DNA of 38,462 nucleotides from NCBI GenBank assembly GCA_002478505.1, contig DLOP01000096.1:1-38462 (forward strand), given 5' to 3'. The DNA comes from Lachnospiraceae bacterium UBA7481 (GTDB taxonomy: Bacteria; Bacillota; Clostridia; Lachnospirales; Lachnospiraceae). Numbering within the stretch: the stretch's first letter is position 1; the number at the start of each line of letters is the position of its first letter. A model generated the notes under the pieces. It was not told the DNA's origin, made no database searches, and was given only the letters and a program-made list of their open reading frames with translations. Of the stretch, positions 8,037 to 16,496 are shown piece after piece. A program made the translations under genes and the position numbers.

Positions 8037-8079
8037 ACCTGTAGATTCGAATCTATCAAGACGAAAGGGGTAAATGATA

Positions 8080-8883
8080 ATGTTGCAGATTGGAGAATTT
8101 TCCAAAGTCTGTCAGGTGAGTGTTAAAACACTTCATCATTATGACAAACTTGGATTATTGATGCCGGCTGAGGTGGACCGCTTTACCGGATATCGATATT
8201 ATCGGACAGAACAGATCGATACCATGAATTATATCCAACGGCTGAAGCGGTATGGTTTTTCGCTGGAAGAAATTCAACATATCATTTCTCTTTCGGACAA
8301 CAGAGTGATATCAGCAAGGCTGCGGCAGCAGAAGGAAAAGCTGAAGCATGAGCAACAGGAAAGGGCAATAATCCTGAATGAGCTTCAGACACACATTTCT
8401 GTATTTGAAAGGACAGGTGACATTATGACTTATCAGAAAAGCTATACTATTGAGGTTAAAAACTCTCCGGCTATGAATGTGCTGGCGAATCGCGCTATGA
8501 TGGGAGTGGATGAATTTGGAAAGTACTATGGGATGTTGTTTGAGCGTGTACCCAAAGAGCAGGTTACTCCTACCGGTTTGAATGGTGCGAGATACTTCGA
8601 TGAGGAATTCAATCATGAATCATCCGATGTGGAAGTGTTCATTGAGATTAAGGAAAAGGAAAAGGCGGATATCATTTTGGAGCCGCAGGAGTGCGCAATG
8701 ACGGTTCATAGAGGGGGATATTCCACTCTTTCGGAAGCCTATGGTGCCATAGTATCCTGGATCATTGAAAATGGCTACGAATATGCCGGCGCTCCTTTTG
8801 AACTTTATATCAAGACACAGTTTAACTCTCCCTCTCCGGAAGATTGGGAGACAGAGGTGTATTTCCCGATTAAAAAGAAGTGA
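8080..8883 (+). CDS. MerR family transcriptional regulator with GyrI-like effector domain (BmrR/BltR type)
   Basis: The N-terminal MerR winged helix reads IGEFSKVCQVSVKTLHHYDK...YRYYRTEQ and is followed by a coiled-coil dimer helix. From about residue 115, a GyrI-like ligand-binding domain contains MTVHRGGYSTLSEAY and ends in EVYFPIKKK. Such regulators bind drugs or hydrophobic ligands and switch on exporters. The second ATG (8080) is preferred: the GAAAGGGG SD is about 9 bases upstream of it but only 3 from the ATG at 8074. The gene is bracketed by the tRNA-Arg 3' duplication, suggesting acquisition or a remnant of an integrated element. No transporter is inside the bracket; the nearest exporter (MATE) is about 1 kb away on the other strand. 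Confidence 0.88.
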   Translation: MLQIGEFSKVCQVSVKTLHHYDKLGLLMPAEVDRFTGYRYYRTEQIDTMNYIQRLKRYGFSLEEIQHIISLSDNRVISARLRQQKEKLKHEQQERAIILNELQTHISVFERTGDIMTYQKSYTIEVKNSPAMNVLANRAMMGVDEFGKYYGMLFERVPKEQVTPTGLNGARYFDEEFNHESSDVEVFIEIKEKEKADIILEPQECAMTVHRGGYSTLSEAYGAIVSWIIENGYEYAGAPFELYIKTQFNSPSPEDWETEVYFPIKKK

Positions 8884-8898
8884 CAATACTGTAAAAAT

Positions 8899-8950
8899 GA
8901 AGATCGGGTGATCGAGTCACCTCACCAATGTTGAAGGAAGCATTGAAACC
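8899..8950 (+). repeat. 52-bp direct repeat copy 2 (pseudo tRNA-Arg 3' end)
   Basis: 50 of 52 positions match 7915-7966, including the tRNA T-arm and CACCAA of the acceptor stem. It starts 16 bases after the MerR stop codon, and the hairpin with T-rich tail that follows (to about 8977) probably now terminates the MerR transcript. The bases between here and 9256 show no gene. Confidence 0.85.
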
Positions 8951-9256
8951 GGAAAGTTTTGGTGCTTCCTTTCTTAGGTATTCCATATTGCTTTTTCATT
9001 GCAATAAAAATATAATTAAAATACAGATTGAGCAAGAAAAATCAATTGTAAGAAGCAGCGGCAATAGCAGAATATATATTTAAATAAAACCGAAGAATAA
9101 GATTTCCATAGGGAAAACGATATATATTGATTTTGGTATCATTATTGTAACCAGGGAGGAGTTTTACAGCGGGGCATATTTGGATTAAAGATTGATAAAG
9201 AAAGAAGAACAAGAACTATTTCTTTAGATTAGAGTTTTGTGATAAGGAGAAATAAC

Positions 9257-9481
9257 ATGATAACAATAGATAAAAAGAAAATTAAAGTATTTTTAGTATT
9301 TGTGTTACTCTTACTTATAACAGGCTGTTCGGCAGGTAGAAATTAGGGCGAAGCAGAAAACCAAACATCTGGTACGGAAGTAATTGAAAATCATACAAAA
9401 GATCAAACTGCAGACCAGCCGGAAGAACAGCCAAATACCTTATCGGAAAATATAGAACAGAATGTGCCGGCAGATTTCTGT
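9257..9481 (+). pseudogene. Truncated lipoprotein gene with internal TAG
   Basis: An AAGGAG SD and ATG at 9257 open a lipoprotein signal peptide (KKKIKVFLVFVLLLLITGC, lipobox ITGC). Codon 30 is TAG (9344-9346). Beyond it the same frame continues with a hydrophilic Glu/Gln/Thr-rich linker typical of lipoproteins (GEAENQTSGTEVIENHTKD) to about 9470. It then runs into sequence that codes on the opposite strand. The gene therefore has a nonsense mutation and has lost its mature domain. Function of the original protein is unknown. Confidence 0.6.
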
Positions 9482-9484
9482 TTA

Positions 9485-9781
9485 TCACTTTGGGAGCATC
9501 TTTTTGATTCGTTCAATCTCCTTTTTGACCTTTTCAGTCCATTCGTCATCTTGCACTCTGACTATGAAAACATGAAATCCGTCATTCTTTCCATTTTGTG
9601 CGATCGCAGCATCATCGTCTATATGCAGATCAATGCGATACTTGCTTGGATACTTGGAAGGCATACTCTCTGTCTTATTTGCCTCTACCTCACGTATATG
9701 TCTTTCTGCATTGACAACCTGCTCCAGCTTAATTCCGTAGCACTGAAATAACCCCCTGATATAGCGCTCAGAACTTACAAT
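9485..9781 (-). pseudogene. Minus-strand coding remnant, family not recognised
   Basis: Read on the minus strand, an open frame of about 98 codons ends with TGA at 9485. Segments such as GLFQCYGIKLEQVVNAERHI and DEWTEKVKKEIERIKKMLPK look like genuine soluble protein. An excellent SD (AAAGGAGGAGG) lies just upstream, but no ATG, GTG or TTG follows it in this frame, so the 5' end appears damaged. It sits about 50 bp downstream of the MATE gene on the same strand. I do not recognise the family. Confidence 0.4.
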
Positions 9782-9832
9782 CCTCCTCCTTTCTCAAACA
9801 ATGAAAAACAAATCATTATAGTTTTAGCCGTT

Positions 9833-11170
9833 TTATAAACGCACCTCCTTACCCTTTTTTCTGATGAGTATGGCATAAGCAGCAGCATTCATCGCCAATG
9901 CTCCTAACCATGCAATCGTTTCCGCATAAGCTGTTGCCTGAAACCCGATCCTTGACAGAAAGAACATAATAACCGGGATTCGCAGGACCATTTCCATAAT
10001 TCCCGAACACATCGGGATAAACGGATAGCCCATTCCCTGCACGCTGTTCCGGAAGATAAACAGGAAGTTTACCAAAAACAACATTACTCCGCAGATTTTA
10101 AGGTATTGTACAGCAAACATGACTGTCTCTGCTTCGTTTAGCAGAAGTCTCGCAAGCGTTTCCGGTATAAAGCACATTGCCGAGCCAAGTAGGAAATAGG
10201 ACACCACAGCAATCCCTAAACAGACACGAACGCCCTCCCTGATTCTGTCTGTTTTCCCTGCACCATAATTTTGGCTGACAAATGCAGAAACAGACAATCC
10301 TGCAGTAATAGAAGGCAGCATAAACAGGTTCAGATATTTACTGCATGCAGAATATGCAGAGGTGTAAGCAACGCTTACGCCATTAACATAGCCCTGCACG
10401 ACCATACATCCGACTGCTGTCACAGAGTTCATGCAAGCTATCGGAATACCATTTTTCAGAAGTTCAAGATACATAGGGACATCTGTCTGATAATCCTCTG
10501 GTCGCAGAAAAAGCATGGGCATTTTTCTGATTTTCAGAAAGCAAATAAACGCCGACAATGCCTGAGAAAATATCGTTGCAATCGCTGCACCCTCTACACC
10601 TGTATGCAGGAAAAATATCAGAATACAATCCAGAGCAATATTGATTGCAGAGGAAATCATAATTGCAACAAAGGGCGTTCTGCTATCACCAAGTGAGCGC
10701 AGTATACCGGAGCAGAGATTGTATGCAATTGTTGTAACCAGCCCTCCGAAAATGATGTACCCATATAGCAAACTGTCTCCCAAAATCAGTGGGTCTGTCT
10801 GCATCATAAGCAAAATCGGTTTCAAAACCAGACATCCGGCAATTGTCAGAATCACTGTCAAGATCACAGATAATTTGACCGACAAGGCAATCGCCCTGCG
10901 CAGTGCAACTTGCTGTTTTGCTCCATGCTTCTGGGCAATTATAACAGAAAACCCATTTGTCAATCCCATAGAAAAGCCAATAATCAGCAGTGTCAGTGAA
11001 GATAAATTTCCAACAGCACCAAGTGCATCATCACCCAGACCTTTATCCACAATCACTGAATCTGCAAAAGAATATACTTGCTGCAAAAGATTTGCCAGCA
11101 GCATAGGAAAGAAGAAACCAAGTAGCCTGTTTACAACCTTTCCCTCTGTCAGATCATATGTTTTTTCCAT
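9833..11170 (-). CDS. MATE family multidrug/Na+ efflux transporter
   Basis: A 445-residue, 12-helix inner-membrane antiporter of the MATE family (DinF/MepA-like). Features include the N-terminal GKVVNRLLGFFFPMLLANLLQ, the family's ADSVIVDKGLGDDALGAVG and the second-half SVSAFVSQNYGAGKTDRIREG. Members export cationic drugs or metabolites using Na+ or H+ gradients. GGAGGTG precedes the ATG. It is divergent from an AraC-type regulator only 108 bp away, which likely controls it. Substrate unknown. Confidence 0.9.
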   Translation of the reverse strand: MEKTYDLTEGKVVNRLLGFFFPMLLANLLQQVYSFADSVIVDKGLGDDALGAVGNLSSLTLLIIGFSMGLTNGFSVIIAQKHGAKQQVALRRAIALSVKLSVILTVILTIAGCLVLKPILLMMQTDPLILGDSLLYGYIIFGGLVTTIAYNLCSGILRSLGDSRTPFVAIMISSAINIALDCILIFFLHTGVEGAAIATIFSQALSAFICFLKIRKMPMLFLRPEDYQTDVPMYLELLKNGIPIACMNSVTAVGCMVVQGYVNGVSVAYTSAYSACSKYLNLFMLPSITAGLSVSAFVSQNYGAGKTDRIREGVRVCLGIAVVSYFLLGSAMCFIPETLARLLLNEAETVMFAVQYLKICGVMLFLVNFLFIFRNSVQGMGYPFIPMCSGIMEMVLRIPVIMFFLSRIGFQATAYAETIAWLGALAMNAAAYAILIRKKGKEVRL

Positions 11171-11278
11171 ATCAGCGCACCTCCATTATAAATATGATGG
11201 ATTCTTTCTGAATTTTATATCAAAAAACTCGCTTTTATATCTGAAATGTGATATGATTTAATTGAGGGAGATGATTTC

Positions 11279-12052
11279 ATGAAAGCAAGACAGGAACTGA
11301 ATGCTTGCCTGTACACACAAAATATGGACGGAAATCACATGCCGTCTTATCATGACGAACCTGCACAGTATACAGAAATACAGAATGGAAATGTTGATGC
11401 TGTCAGACTAAAACTCGAAAGCGGCGATATGCTGTTACATTCTGATATGCGGATTTTATCTGATGATACATCCAGAAATACGATGTACCATTTTGTGCTT
11501 GCGGCTTCGGCAATTGCAAGAGCCTGTATGAAATCCGGGATGGGACATGATGAGTCCTATACGTTATCCGATATATATATCCGGAAGGCTGATCAATGTA
11601 AGAGACCTGATTTGATTTGTAAGCTATACAAAGAAATGTGTCTTGACTTTGCAGAAAGAATGTGTGAGATCAGAAAGGAAGCTGTTATTTCGCTCCATAT
11701 CAGAAAATGCATTGACTATATCTATGAAAATCTGGGTGGTGACTTATCTGTTAAAGCACTTGCAAAGGTGACAGGTCTGAATCCAACATATCTTTCAAGA
11801 TTATTTTTAAAGGAAACAGGCACTTCATTAAAGCAGTTTGTAAAAGAAGCGAAAATAGATACAGCGCAAAATTTGCTAAAATATTCTGATTTATCCTATC
11901 TGAAAATTTCAGTTGCTCTTGGTTTTTCATCACAAAGCGCTTTTATTAGTATATTCAAGCAGATCACAGGTACAACACCAAAGGTGTATCGGAAACAGTA
12001 TTATTGCATAGAAAACAATGAATCAATCAGCTCTGATGGCTTCAGAAGATGA
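11279..12052 (+). CDS. AraC family transcriptional regulator
   Basis: A 257-residue regulator. The C-terminal ~100 residues hold two helix-turn-helix motifs: LSVKALAKVTGLNPTYLSRL with LFLKETGTSLKQFV, then ISVALGFSSQSAFISIFKQI with TGTTPKVYRKQ. The N-terminal part (residues 1-140) is not a recognisable cupin and may be a divergent sensor domain. A GAGGGAG SD precedes the ATG. The divergent MATE exporter is the likely target. In the shared region an ATATCA...TGATAT inverted pair and a TATGAT -10 can be seen near 11219-11258. Confidence 0.85.
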   Translation: MKARQELNACLYTQNMDGNHMPSYHDEPAQYTEIQNGNVDAVRLKLESGDMLLHSDMRILSDDTSRNTMYHFVLAASAIARACMKSGMGHDESYTLSDIYIRKADQCKRPDLICKLYKEMCLDFAERMCEIRKEAVISLHIRKCIDYIYENLGGDLSVKALAKVTGLNPTYLSRLFLKETGTSLKQFVKEAKIDTAQNLLKYSDLSYLKISVALGFSSQSAFISIFKQITGTTPKVYRKQYYCIENNESISSDGFRR

Positions 12053-12249
12053 ACAGTATCAGGAGCAGGGCGGAAGAAGTGGTACTGCACGATCTGATCT
12101 ATTCCTTTTAGTATTTATATTGCTGTCGTTTTGACGTTAGGAAGTTTTCGTGGAGAGGAAAATCAAATTGAATTTCTTGTCGTACTGTGGTAGTATTTCT
12201 TTGGAATAGGATACTCTATTGGTAAGGATAGTAACAAGACATAGAAATC

Positions 12250-12290
12250 ACCCCTTTCATTAGACTTTGATTTTGTCTAACAAAAGGGGT
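12250..12290. other. Inverted repeat between the AraC gene and the xylosidase gene
   Basis: Arms ACCCCTTTCATTAGAC (12250-12265) and GTCTAACAAAAGGGGT (12275-12290) pair at 14 of 16 positions around a 9-base loop. No T-run follows on the plus strand. It could be a weak terminator of the AraC gene, an operator, or a decayed element end. The rest of 12053-12334 shows nothing else. Confidence 0.5.
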
Positions 12291-12334
12291 TCACTTCAAT
12301 CAGTAATTATATTCATGGATTAGGAGGTAAAAGA

Positions 12335-14323
12335 ATGCTTTTGTATGTTAATGTTAATGCTTCCAGAGATGGGAATGGTTCTAGAACGATGCCGTTCAGA
12401 TATATCAATGATGCCGCTCAAGTGGCTGTACCTGGAGATGAAATTCTCGTGGCACCTGGTATTTACCGGGAGAAAGTAACACCTCGCAATAGTGGAAATG
12501 AGAACGCACGTATTGTATATCGTTCGGAAAAGCCGCTGGGCGCAATTATTACCGGAGCAGAAATCCTGAACGGATGGACACGCTGCGAGGGAAGCGTGTG
12601 GGTAAACCGTGTTAAAAATAGCATATTCGGGGATTATAATCCCTATACAACAATGGTCTGCGGTGACTGGTATTTCGCACCTACCGTACGTCATACCGGT
12701 GCGGTATTCCTCAATGATAGAATGATGTACGAGACCGTGACATTAGATGAGTGTATTGCTGCAAAAGCAGACCCTTTCGCTTGGAATGCGGAAGAATCCA
12801 CTTGGAAGTGGTATACGGAACAGGATGGCGACGAGACAGTGCTGTATGCTAATTTTCATGAACTTGATCCTAACAAAGAAAAAGTAGAAATTCTGGTTCG
12901 ACGTAATTGTTTTATGCCTGATGAGAACGGTATTGACTATATCACTGTAGCCGGTTTCGATATCAATAAAGGAGCAACCACTTGGGCTCCCCCTGCAGCT
13001 TATCAGGATGGCCTGATTGGTCCTCATTGGGCCAAGGGGTGGATTATAGAGGACTGTGCGATTTGGGGAAGCAAATGCTGCGGTATTAGTTTAGGGAAAT
13101 ACTGCGATCCGGAAAATGATATGTACTTCTATACCAGACATGTAAAATCTCCTACTCAGATGGAACGTGATGCAGTTTGTCGGGGGCAGTACCATGGGTG
13201 GACAAAAGAGACGGTCGGTAGTCATATCATTCGTCGTTGCCATATTCATCATTGTGAGCAGACGGGCATCGTAGGTCGTATGGGTGGAGTGTTTTCCGTC
13301 ATAGAAGACTGCCATATTCACCATATTTGCAATTCACAACAACTGGGAGGTGCAGAAACGGCGGGTATCAAGCTGCATGCAGCGATTGACGTTATCATCC
13401 GCCGAAACCATATTCACAATTGTATTATGGGTGTATGGCTCGACTGGGAGGCTCAGGGTGCACGAATCACGCAGAATCTGTTTTATGGTAACCAAAGGCC
13501 GGATGGTGTAGAGTTGGCATTGGGTGCTATGTTCTCGGATGATATTTTTATTGAAGTAGGCCATGGTCCAACACTGATTGATAATAATATCATGCTGTCC
13601 AAAGCGTCGCTGATCATGCCTAGTGAAGGATTGGCTGTGGTACACAATTTTATATGTGGAACTTTTGGCCTGATTAATTCTGGTGTAGACTCTGTAGTCA
13701 ATGGGCAAAGAGAACCCCGTTATACGCCTTATCATATCCGTCATCGCACAGAAGTAGCTGGTTTTATGACCATTCTTCACGGAGATGATAGAATATATAA
13801 TAATATCATTGTACAAAAGTATCCTGTTATTGATCCGTCTATTAATCCGGATTCTGCAGATTATCAAATTGTTGGAACAAAGCCGTTCGACATTTTTCCT
13901 GCTTATGATGAGTGGATTTCAAATTTTAAGATGGATCAAGAACCGGAAATGAACGAGCTGGCGCAATATCATTATGGACATCTGCCAGTGTGGGTAGAAG
14001 GAAATGCATATTTTAATGGTGCATCTGTTAGCAAGCATGAGAAGAATGGGTTTATAAATAGTGATATTGATGTAGTAATAGAATTAGATGAAAAAGATGG
14101 TAAACTTGTGTTGAATACCAACGTGTATGATCTTCTGGAAGGTTTTAGTGATAGTGTTATTACTAGTGAGACTTTAGGCGTTGCGTTTGAACCCGAAGAA
14201 AGGTTTGAGAATCCCGATGGAACTGTAATTGTTTTTGATCGTGATTATCATGGCACACATCGTGGTATGAATACTTTGCCGGGACCATTTGCAGATGCTG
14301 GGACGGAGTTTGAGGTCTGGTAA
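12335..14323 (+). CDS. GH120 family beta-xylosidase (right-handed parallel beta-helix)
   Basis: A 662-residue intracellular glycosidase with no signal peptide, closely resembling in remembered motifs the GH120 xylosidase XylC of Thermoanaerobacterium. Matching blocks are VYLNG/VFLND, GIDYITVAGFDINKGAT, TWAPPAAYQDGLIGP, WAKGWIIEDC and ETAGIKLHAAIDV. The expected catalytic residues are present with family spacing: Glu341, Asp370 in WLDWEAQG (nucleophile by analogy), and Glu407 in FIEVGHG. A ~14-residue insertion precedes Glu407. It would release xylose from short xylo-oligosaccharides. GGAGG precedes the ATG. No xylan transporter or xylose kinase is adjacent, so the gene is isolated from a usual locus. 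Confidence 0.82.
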   Translation: MLLYVNVNASRDGNGSRTMPFRYINDAAQVAVPGDEILVAPGIYREKVTPRNSGNENARIVYRSEKPLGAIITGAEILNGWTRCEGSVWVNRVKNSIFGDYNPYTTMVCGDWYFAPTVRHTGAVFLNDRMMYETVTLDECIAAKADPFAWNAEESTWKWYTEQDGDETVLYANFHELDPNKEKVEILVRRNCFMPDENGIDYITVAGFDINKGATTWAPPAAYQDGLIGPHWAKGWIIEDCAIWGSKCCGISLGKYCDPENDMYFYTRHVKSPTQMERDAVCRGQYHGWTKETVGSHIIRRCHIHHCEQTGIVGRMGGVFSVIEDCHIHHICNSQQLGGAETAGIKLHAAIDVIIRRNHIHNCIMGVWLDWEAQGARITQNLFYGNQRPDGVELALGAMFSDDIFIEVGHGPTLIDNNIMLSKASLIMPSEGLAVVHNFICGTFGLINSGVDSVVNGQREPRYTPYHIRHRTEVAGFMTILHGDDRIYNNIIVQKYPVIDPSINPDSADYQIVGTKPFDIFPAYDEWISNFKMDQEPEMNELAQYHYGHLPVWVEGNAYFNGASVSKHEKNGFINSDIDVVIELDEKDGKLVLNTNVYDLLEGFSDSVITSETLGVAFEPEERFENPDGTVIVFDRDYHGTHRGMNTLPGPFADAGTEFEVW

Positions 14324-14423
14324 TCGCAAATTGTTTCATAGTCTATGCATTGGAAAGCTGTACGTCAGTATAGAATATATAGACGAATTCGTTAGAAAAT
14401 TTTGACAAATAACCAAAATATAA

Positions 14424-15014
14424 ATGGATAGGGACGTTATATGTGAAAAAGCAATTACTGTATGTTTAGTGGTCATTTTAGTTTTATTGGCAGTAATATT
14501 TGTGGTCAAATTTTTACAAAGACAGAACAATGAAAATGAAAAGAAATATACAGATGTAATTGGACTACAGGTCAATTGGACTTTGAAAAACACGGAAGAG
14601 AATGAAGAGAAAACAGGAGAAATTATAATGCAGGATCTAGATGATAGCAATGACGAAAGGGAAGCAATAATAAAGAACACACAGTTAAAAGAAGTTATGG
14701 AAATTAAACTAACCGATGATAGTCACGAAGTAATCTTTACCTTAAATAACAGCTCTGCGGCAAAAAGTTTATATAATCAACTTCCATTGGAAGTTGAAGT
14801 AAATGATTACAGTACAAATGAGAAAATTTTTTATCCCGAAGAAGGTCTTGATACATCTGATGTCGTTGAAGGGCATGGTCCGTTCGGGTCGCTTGCATAT
14901 TTCTCGCCTTGGGGAAATGTAGTAATGTATTACTCTGAATGTGGTCCATATTCAGGACTATATCTTCTTGGAAAAGCTACAGAAGGGGCGGAGAACATTG
15001 AAAAAATACAATAA
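14424..15014 (+). CDS. Membrane-anchored cyclophilin-like domain protein
   Basis: A 196-residue protein. One N-terminal helix (ITVCLVVILVLLAVIFVVKF, residues ~11-30) anchors a ~60-residue hydrophilic linker. A C-terminal cyclophilin-like domain (cyclophilin_like2 type) spans residues ~91-190: KLTDDSHEVIFTLNNSSAAK, SLYNQLPLEVEVNDY, NEKIFYP, GSLAYFSPWGNVVMYYSECG. Stand-alone domains of this family are common beside aldo/keto reductases and flavodoxins, and an aldo/keto reductase follows here. The surface-exposed orientation is inferred from the helix and charges. Prolyl isomerase activity is not established for this family. Confidence 0.65.
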   Translation: MDRDVICEKAITVCLVVILVLLAVIFVVKFLQRQNNENEKKYTDVIGLQVNWTLKNTEENEEKTGEIIMQDLDDSNDEREAIIKNTQLKEVMEIKLTDDSHEVIFTLNNSSAAKSLYNQLPLEVEVNDYSTNEKIFYPEEGLDTSDVVEGHGPFGSLAYFSPWGNVVMYYSECGPYSGLYLLGKATEGAENIEKIQ

Positions 15015-15034
15015 TGATGATGACTGAGCTGTGC

Positions 15035-15328
15035 CTATCGTAGATTCTTGATCCCCTGATTGATAAGTTTGGAAGAAAGCTGTATCAATTCCTCCAAGGG
15101 CATTTTCTTCTCATCCATGACCCATTGACGGTAGATACCAACGGTTGAAACCTGTACATACTGGAGGATGATTCTCTGTGTATATTCATCAAAAGCTTGA
15201 AACCAACGTGATTCGTACCAACGGTCATTCATAGTCTGTTCCATGAGATCTTTTTGGATAACTCCATAACTTCCGCTGCAGGTAATCCGATCATAAACTT
15301 CACCCTCAGAAGCGGAAACAAGGGTTAT
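15035..15328 (-). pseudogene. C-terminal remnant of a TetR/AcrR family regulator
   Basis: The minus strand encodes the ligand-binding C-terminus of a TetR-type regulator (FQAFDEYTQRIILQYVQVST, VGIYRQWVMDEKKMPLEELI). Open frame continues upstream of the first ATG (15244) to about 15328 with plausible TetR sequence and then hits a stop. The DNA-binding N-terminal half is missing. The break lies against the promoter/SD region of the aldo/keto reductase gene, so the repressor that probably controlled that operon has been lost by deletion. Confidence 0.65.
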
Positions 15329-15365
15329 TAAACAATTAGAAAATTAAGAAAGAGGGAGGAAAACA

Positions 15366-16484
15366 ATGTCTGATTATTTTGGAAAAGAAACACCAAAGTT
15401 GGGATTCGGATTGATGCGTCTGCCCCAAAAGAAGTTGGGTACGGATATTGAACAGGTCAAGAAGATGGTAGATTTGTTTATGGAAGCCGGTTTTACCTAC
15501 TTTGATACCGCTTTTGTCTATGGCACCTCAGAAAAGGATATCAAGAAAGCGTTGGTTGACCGTTATCCGAGGGAATCATACACGTTGGCAACGAAACTTA
15601 ACGCATTCATGATGGCTCCGAATGAAAAAGCAGCGAAACAGCAGTTTTATACCAGTCTTGAACGGACAGGTGCAGGATATTTCGACTATTACCTGCTTCA
15701 CGCCTTTATGGAGAACAATTATACCAAGTATGATAAGTATCATCTTTGGGATTTTGTGAAAGAGCGTAAGGCGGAGGGGCTGATTAAGTACTTTGGATTC
15801 TCTTATCATGCCGGACCGGAACTTCTTGACAGGATTCTCACAAAACACCCGGAGGTGGATTTCATTCAGCTTCAAATTAACTATGCGGATTGGGAAAATC
15901 CATCCGTGACTTCCAGAGCCAACTATGAGGTGGCGCGAAAACACGGTAAATCCATTGTTGTTATGGAGCCGGTAAAAGGAGGTACGCTTGCCAATCCTTC
16001 GGTAGAGGTGAAGAAGCTGTTCAAAGATTACCACCCGGATATGTCTTATGCTTCATGGGCGATCCGTTTTGTAGCATCATTAGACGGAATCATTACGGTA
16101 CTGTCCGGTATGTCAAATATAGAGCAGATGGAGGATAACCTCTCTTACATGAAGAATTTCCAACCATTAAATGAAGAAGAACAAAAAATCATTCAGCAGG
16201 TGCAGCGAATTATGGGCAATTCCTCCACAATCCCCTGTACAGCATGCCACTACTGCACTGACGGCTGCCCGAAACAAATTAAAATTCCGGATATTTTCTC
16301 CGCAGTGAATAAGCAGCTTGGAAACGGTCAGATGACAGAGGCGCTTCAAAGCTATCAAAATGCTGCAGCGGAGGGACACCGTGCTTCGGACTGCATTAAC
16401 TGTAAACAATGCGAACGTGCTTGCCCGCAGCATCTTCCTATAACGGAGTACCTGAAACAGTGTGCCGGAATGATGGAAGGTTAA
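15366..16484 (+). CDS. Aldo/keto reductase with C-terminal 2x[4Fe-4S] domain
   Basis: A 372-residue oxidoreductase. The TIM-barrel reductase has a readable catalytic tetrad: Asp47 and Tyr52 (FDTAFVYG), Lys77 (LATKL) and His112 (LLHAF). The C-terminal ferredoxin-like part carries two cysteine sets, Cys291/294/297/301 and Cys343/346/349/353. This architecture is common in anaerobic Clostridia. It is thought to couple NAD(P)H- or ferredoxin-linked electron transfer to carbonyl reduction, but substrates are mostly unknown. AGGGAGGA precedes the ATG. The next ORF follows at 12 bp, indicating an operon. Confidence 0.88.
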   Translation: MSDYFGKETPKLGFGLMRLPQKKLGTDIEQVKKMVDLFMEAGFTYFDTAFVYGTSEKDIKKALVDRYPRESYTLATKLNAFMMAPNEKAAKQQFYTSLERTGAGYFDYYLLHAFMENNYTKYDKYHLWDFVKERKAEGLIKYFGFSYHAGPELLDRILTKHPEVDFIQLQINYADWENPSVTSRANYEVARKHGKSIVVMEPVKGGTLANPSVEVKKLFKDYHPDMSYASWAIRFVASLDGIITVLSGMSNIEQMEDNLSYMKNFQPLNEEEQKIIQQVQRIMGNSSTIPCTACHYCTDGCPKQIKIPDIFSAVNKQLGNGQMTEALQSYQNAAAEGHRASDCINCKQCERACPQHLPITEYLKQCAGMMEG

Positions 16485-16496
16485 GGAGATCAAGCA

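Noticed and set aside
7871..8059. A 62-codon minus-strand ORF reading VTRTPDLPLRRRLHYPLC
   Set aside because: This is the well-known spurious translation of a tRNA gene on the opposite strand; the tRNA-Arg is unambiguous.
10641..11261. A 206-codon plus-strand ORF across the MATE gene
   Set aside because: It is antisense to a clear 12-helix transporter and has no SD or family character.
12320..13867. Several minus-strand ORFs of 70-177 codons within the xylosidase gene
   Set aside because: The plus-strand gene has recognisable GH120 catalytic motifs; the antisense frames are His/Arg/Ile-rich shadows.
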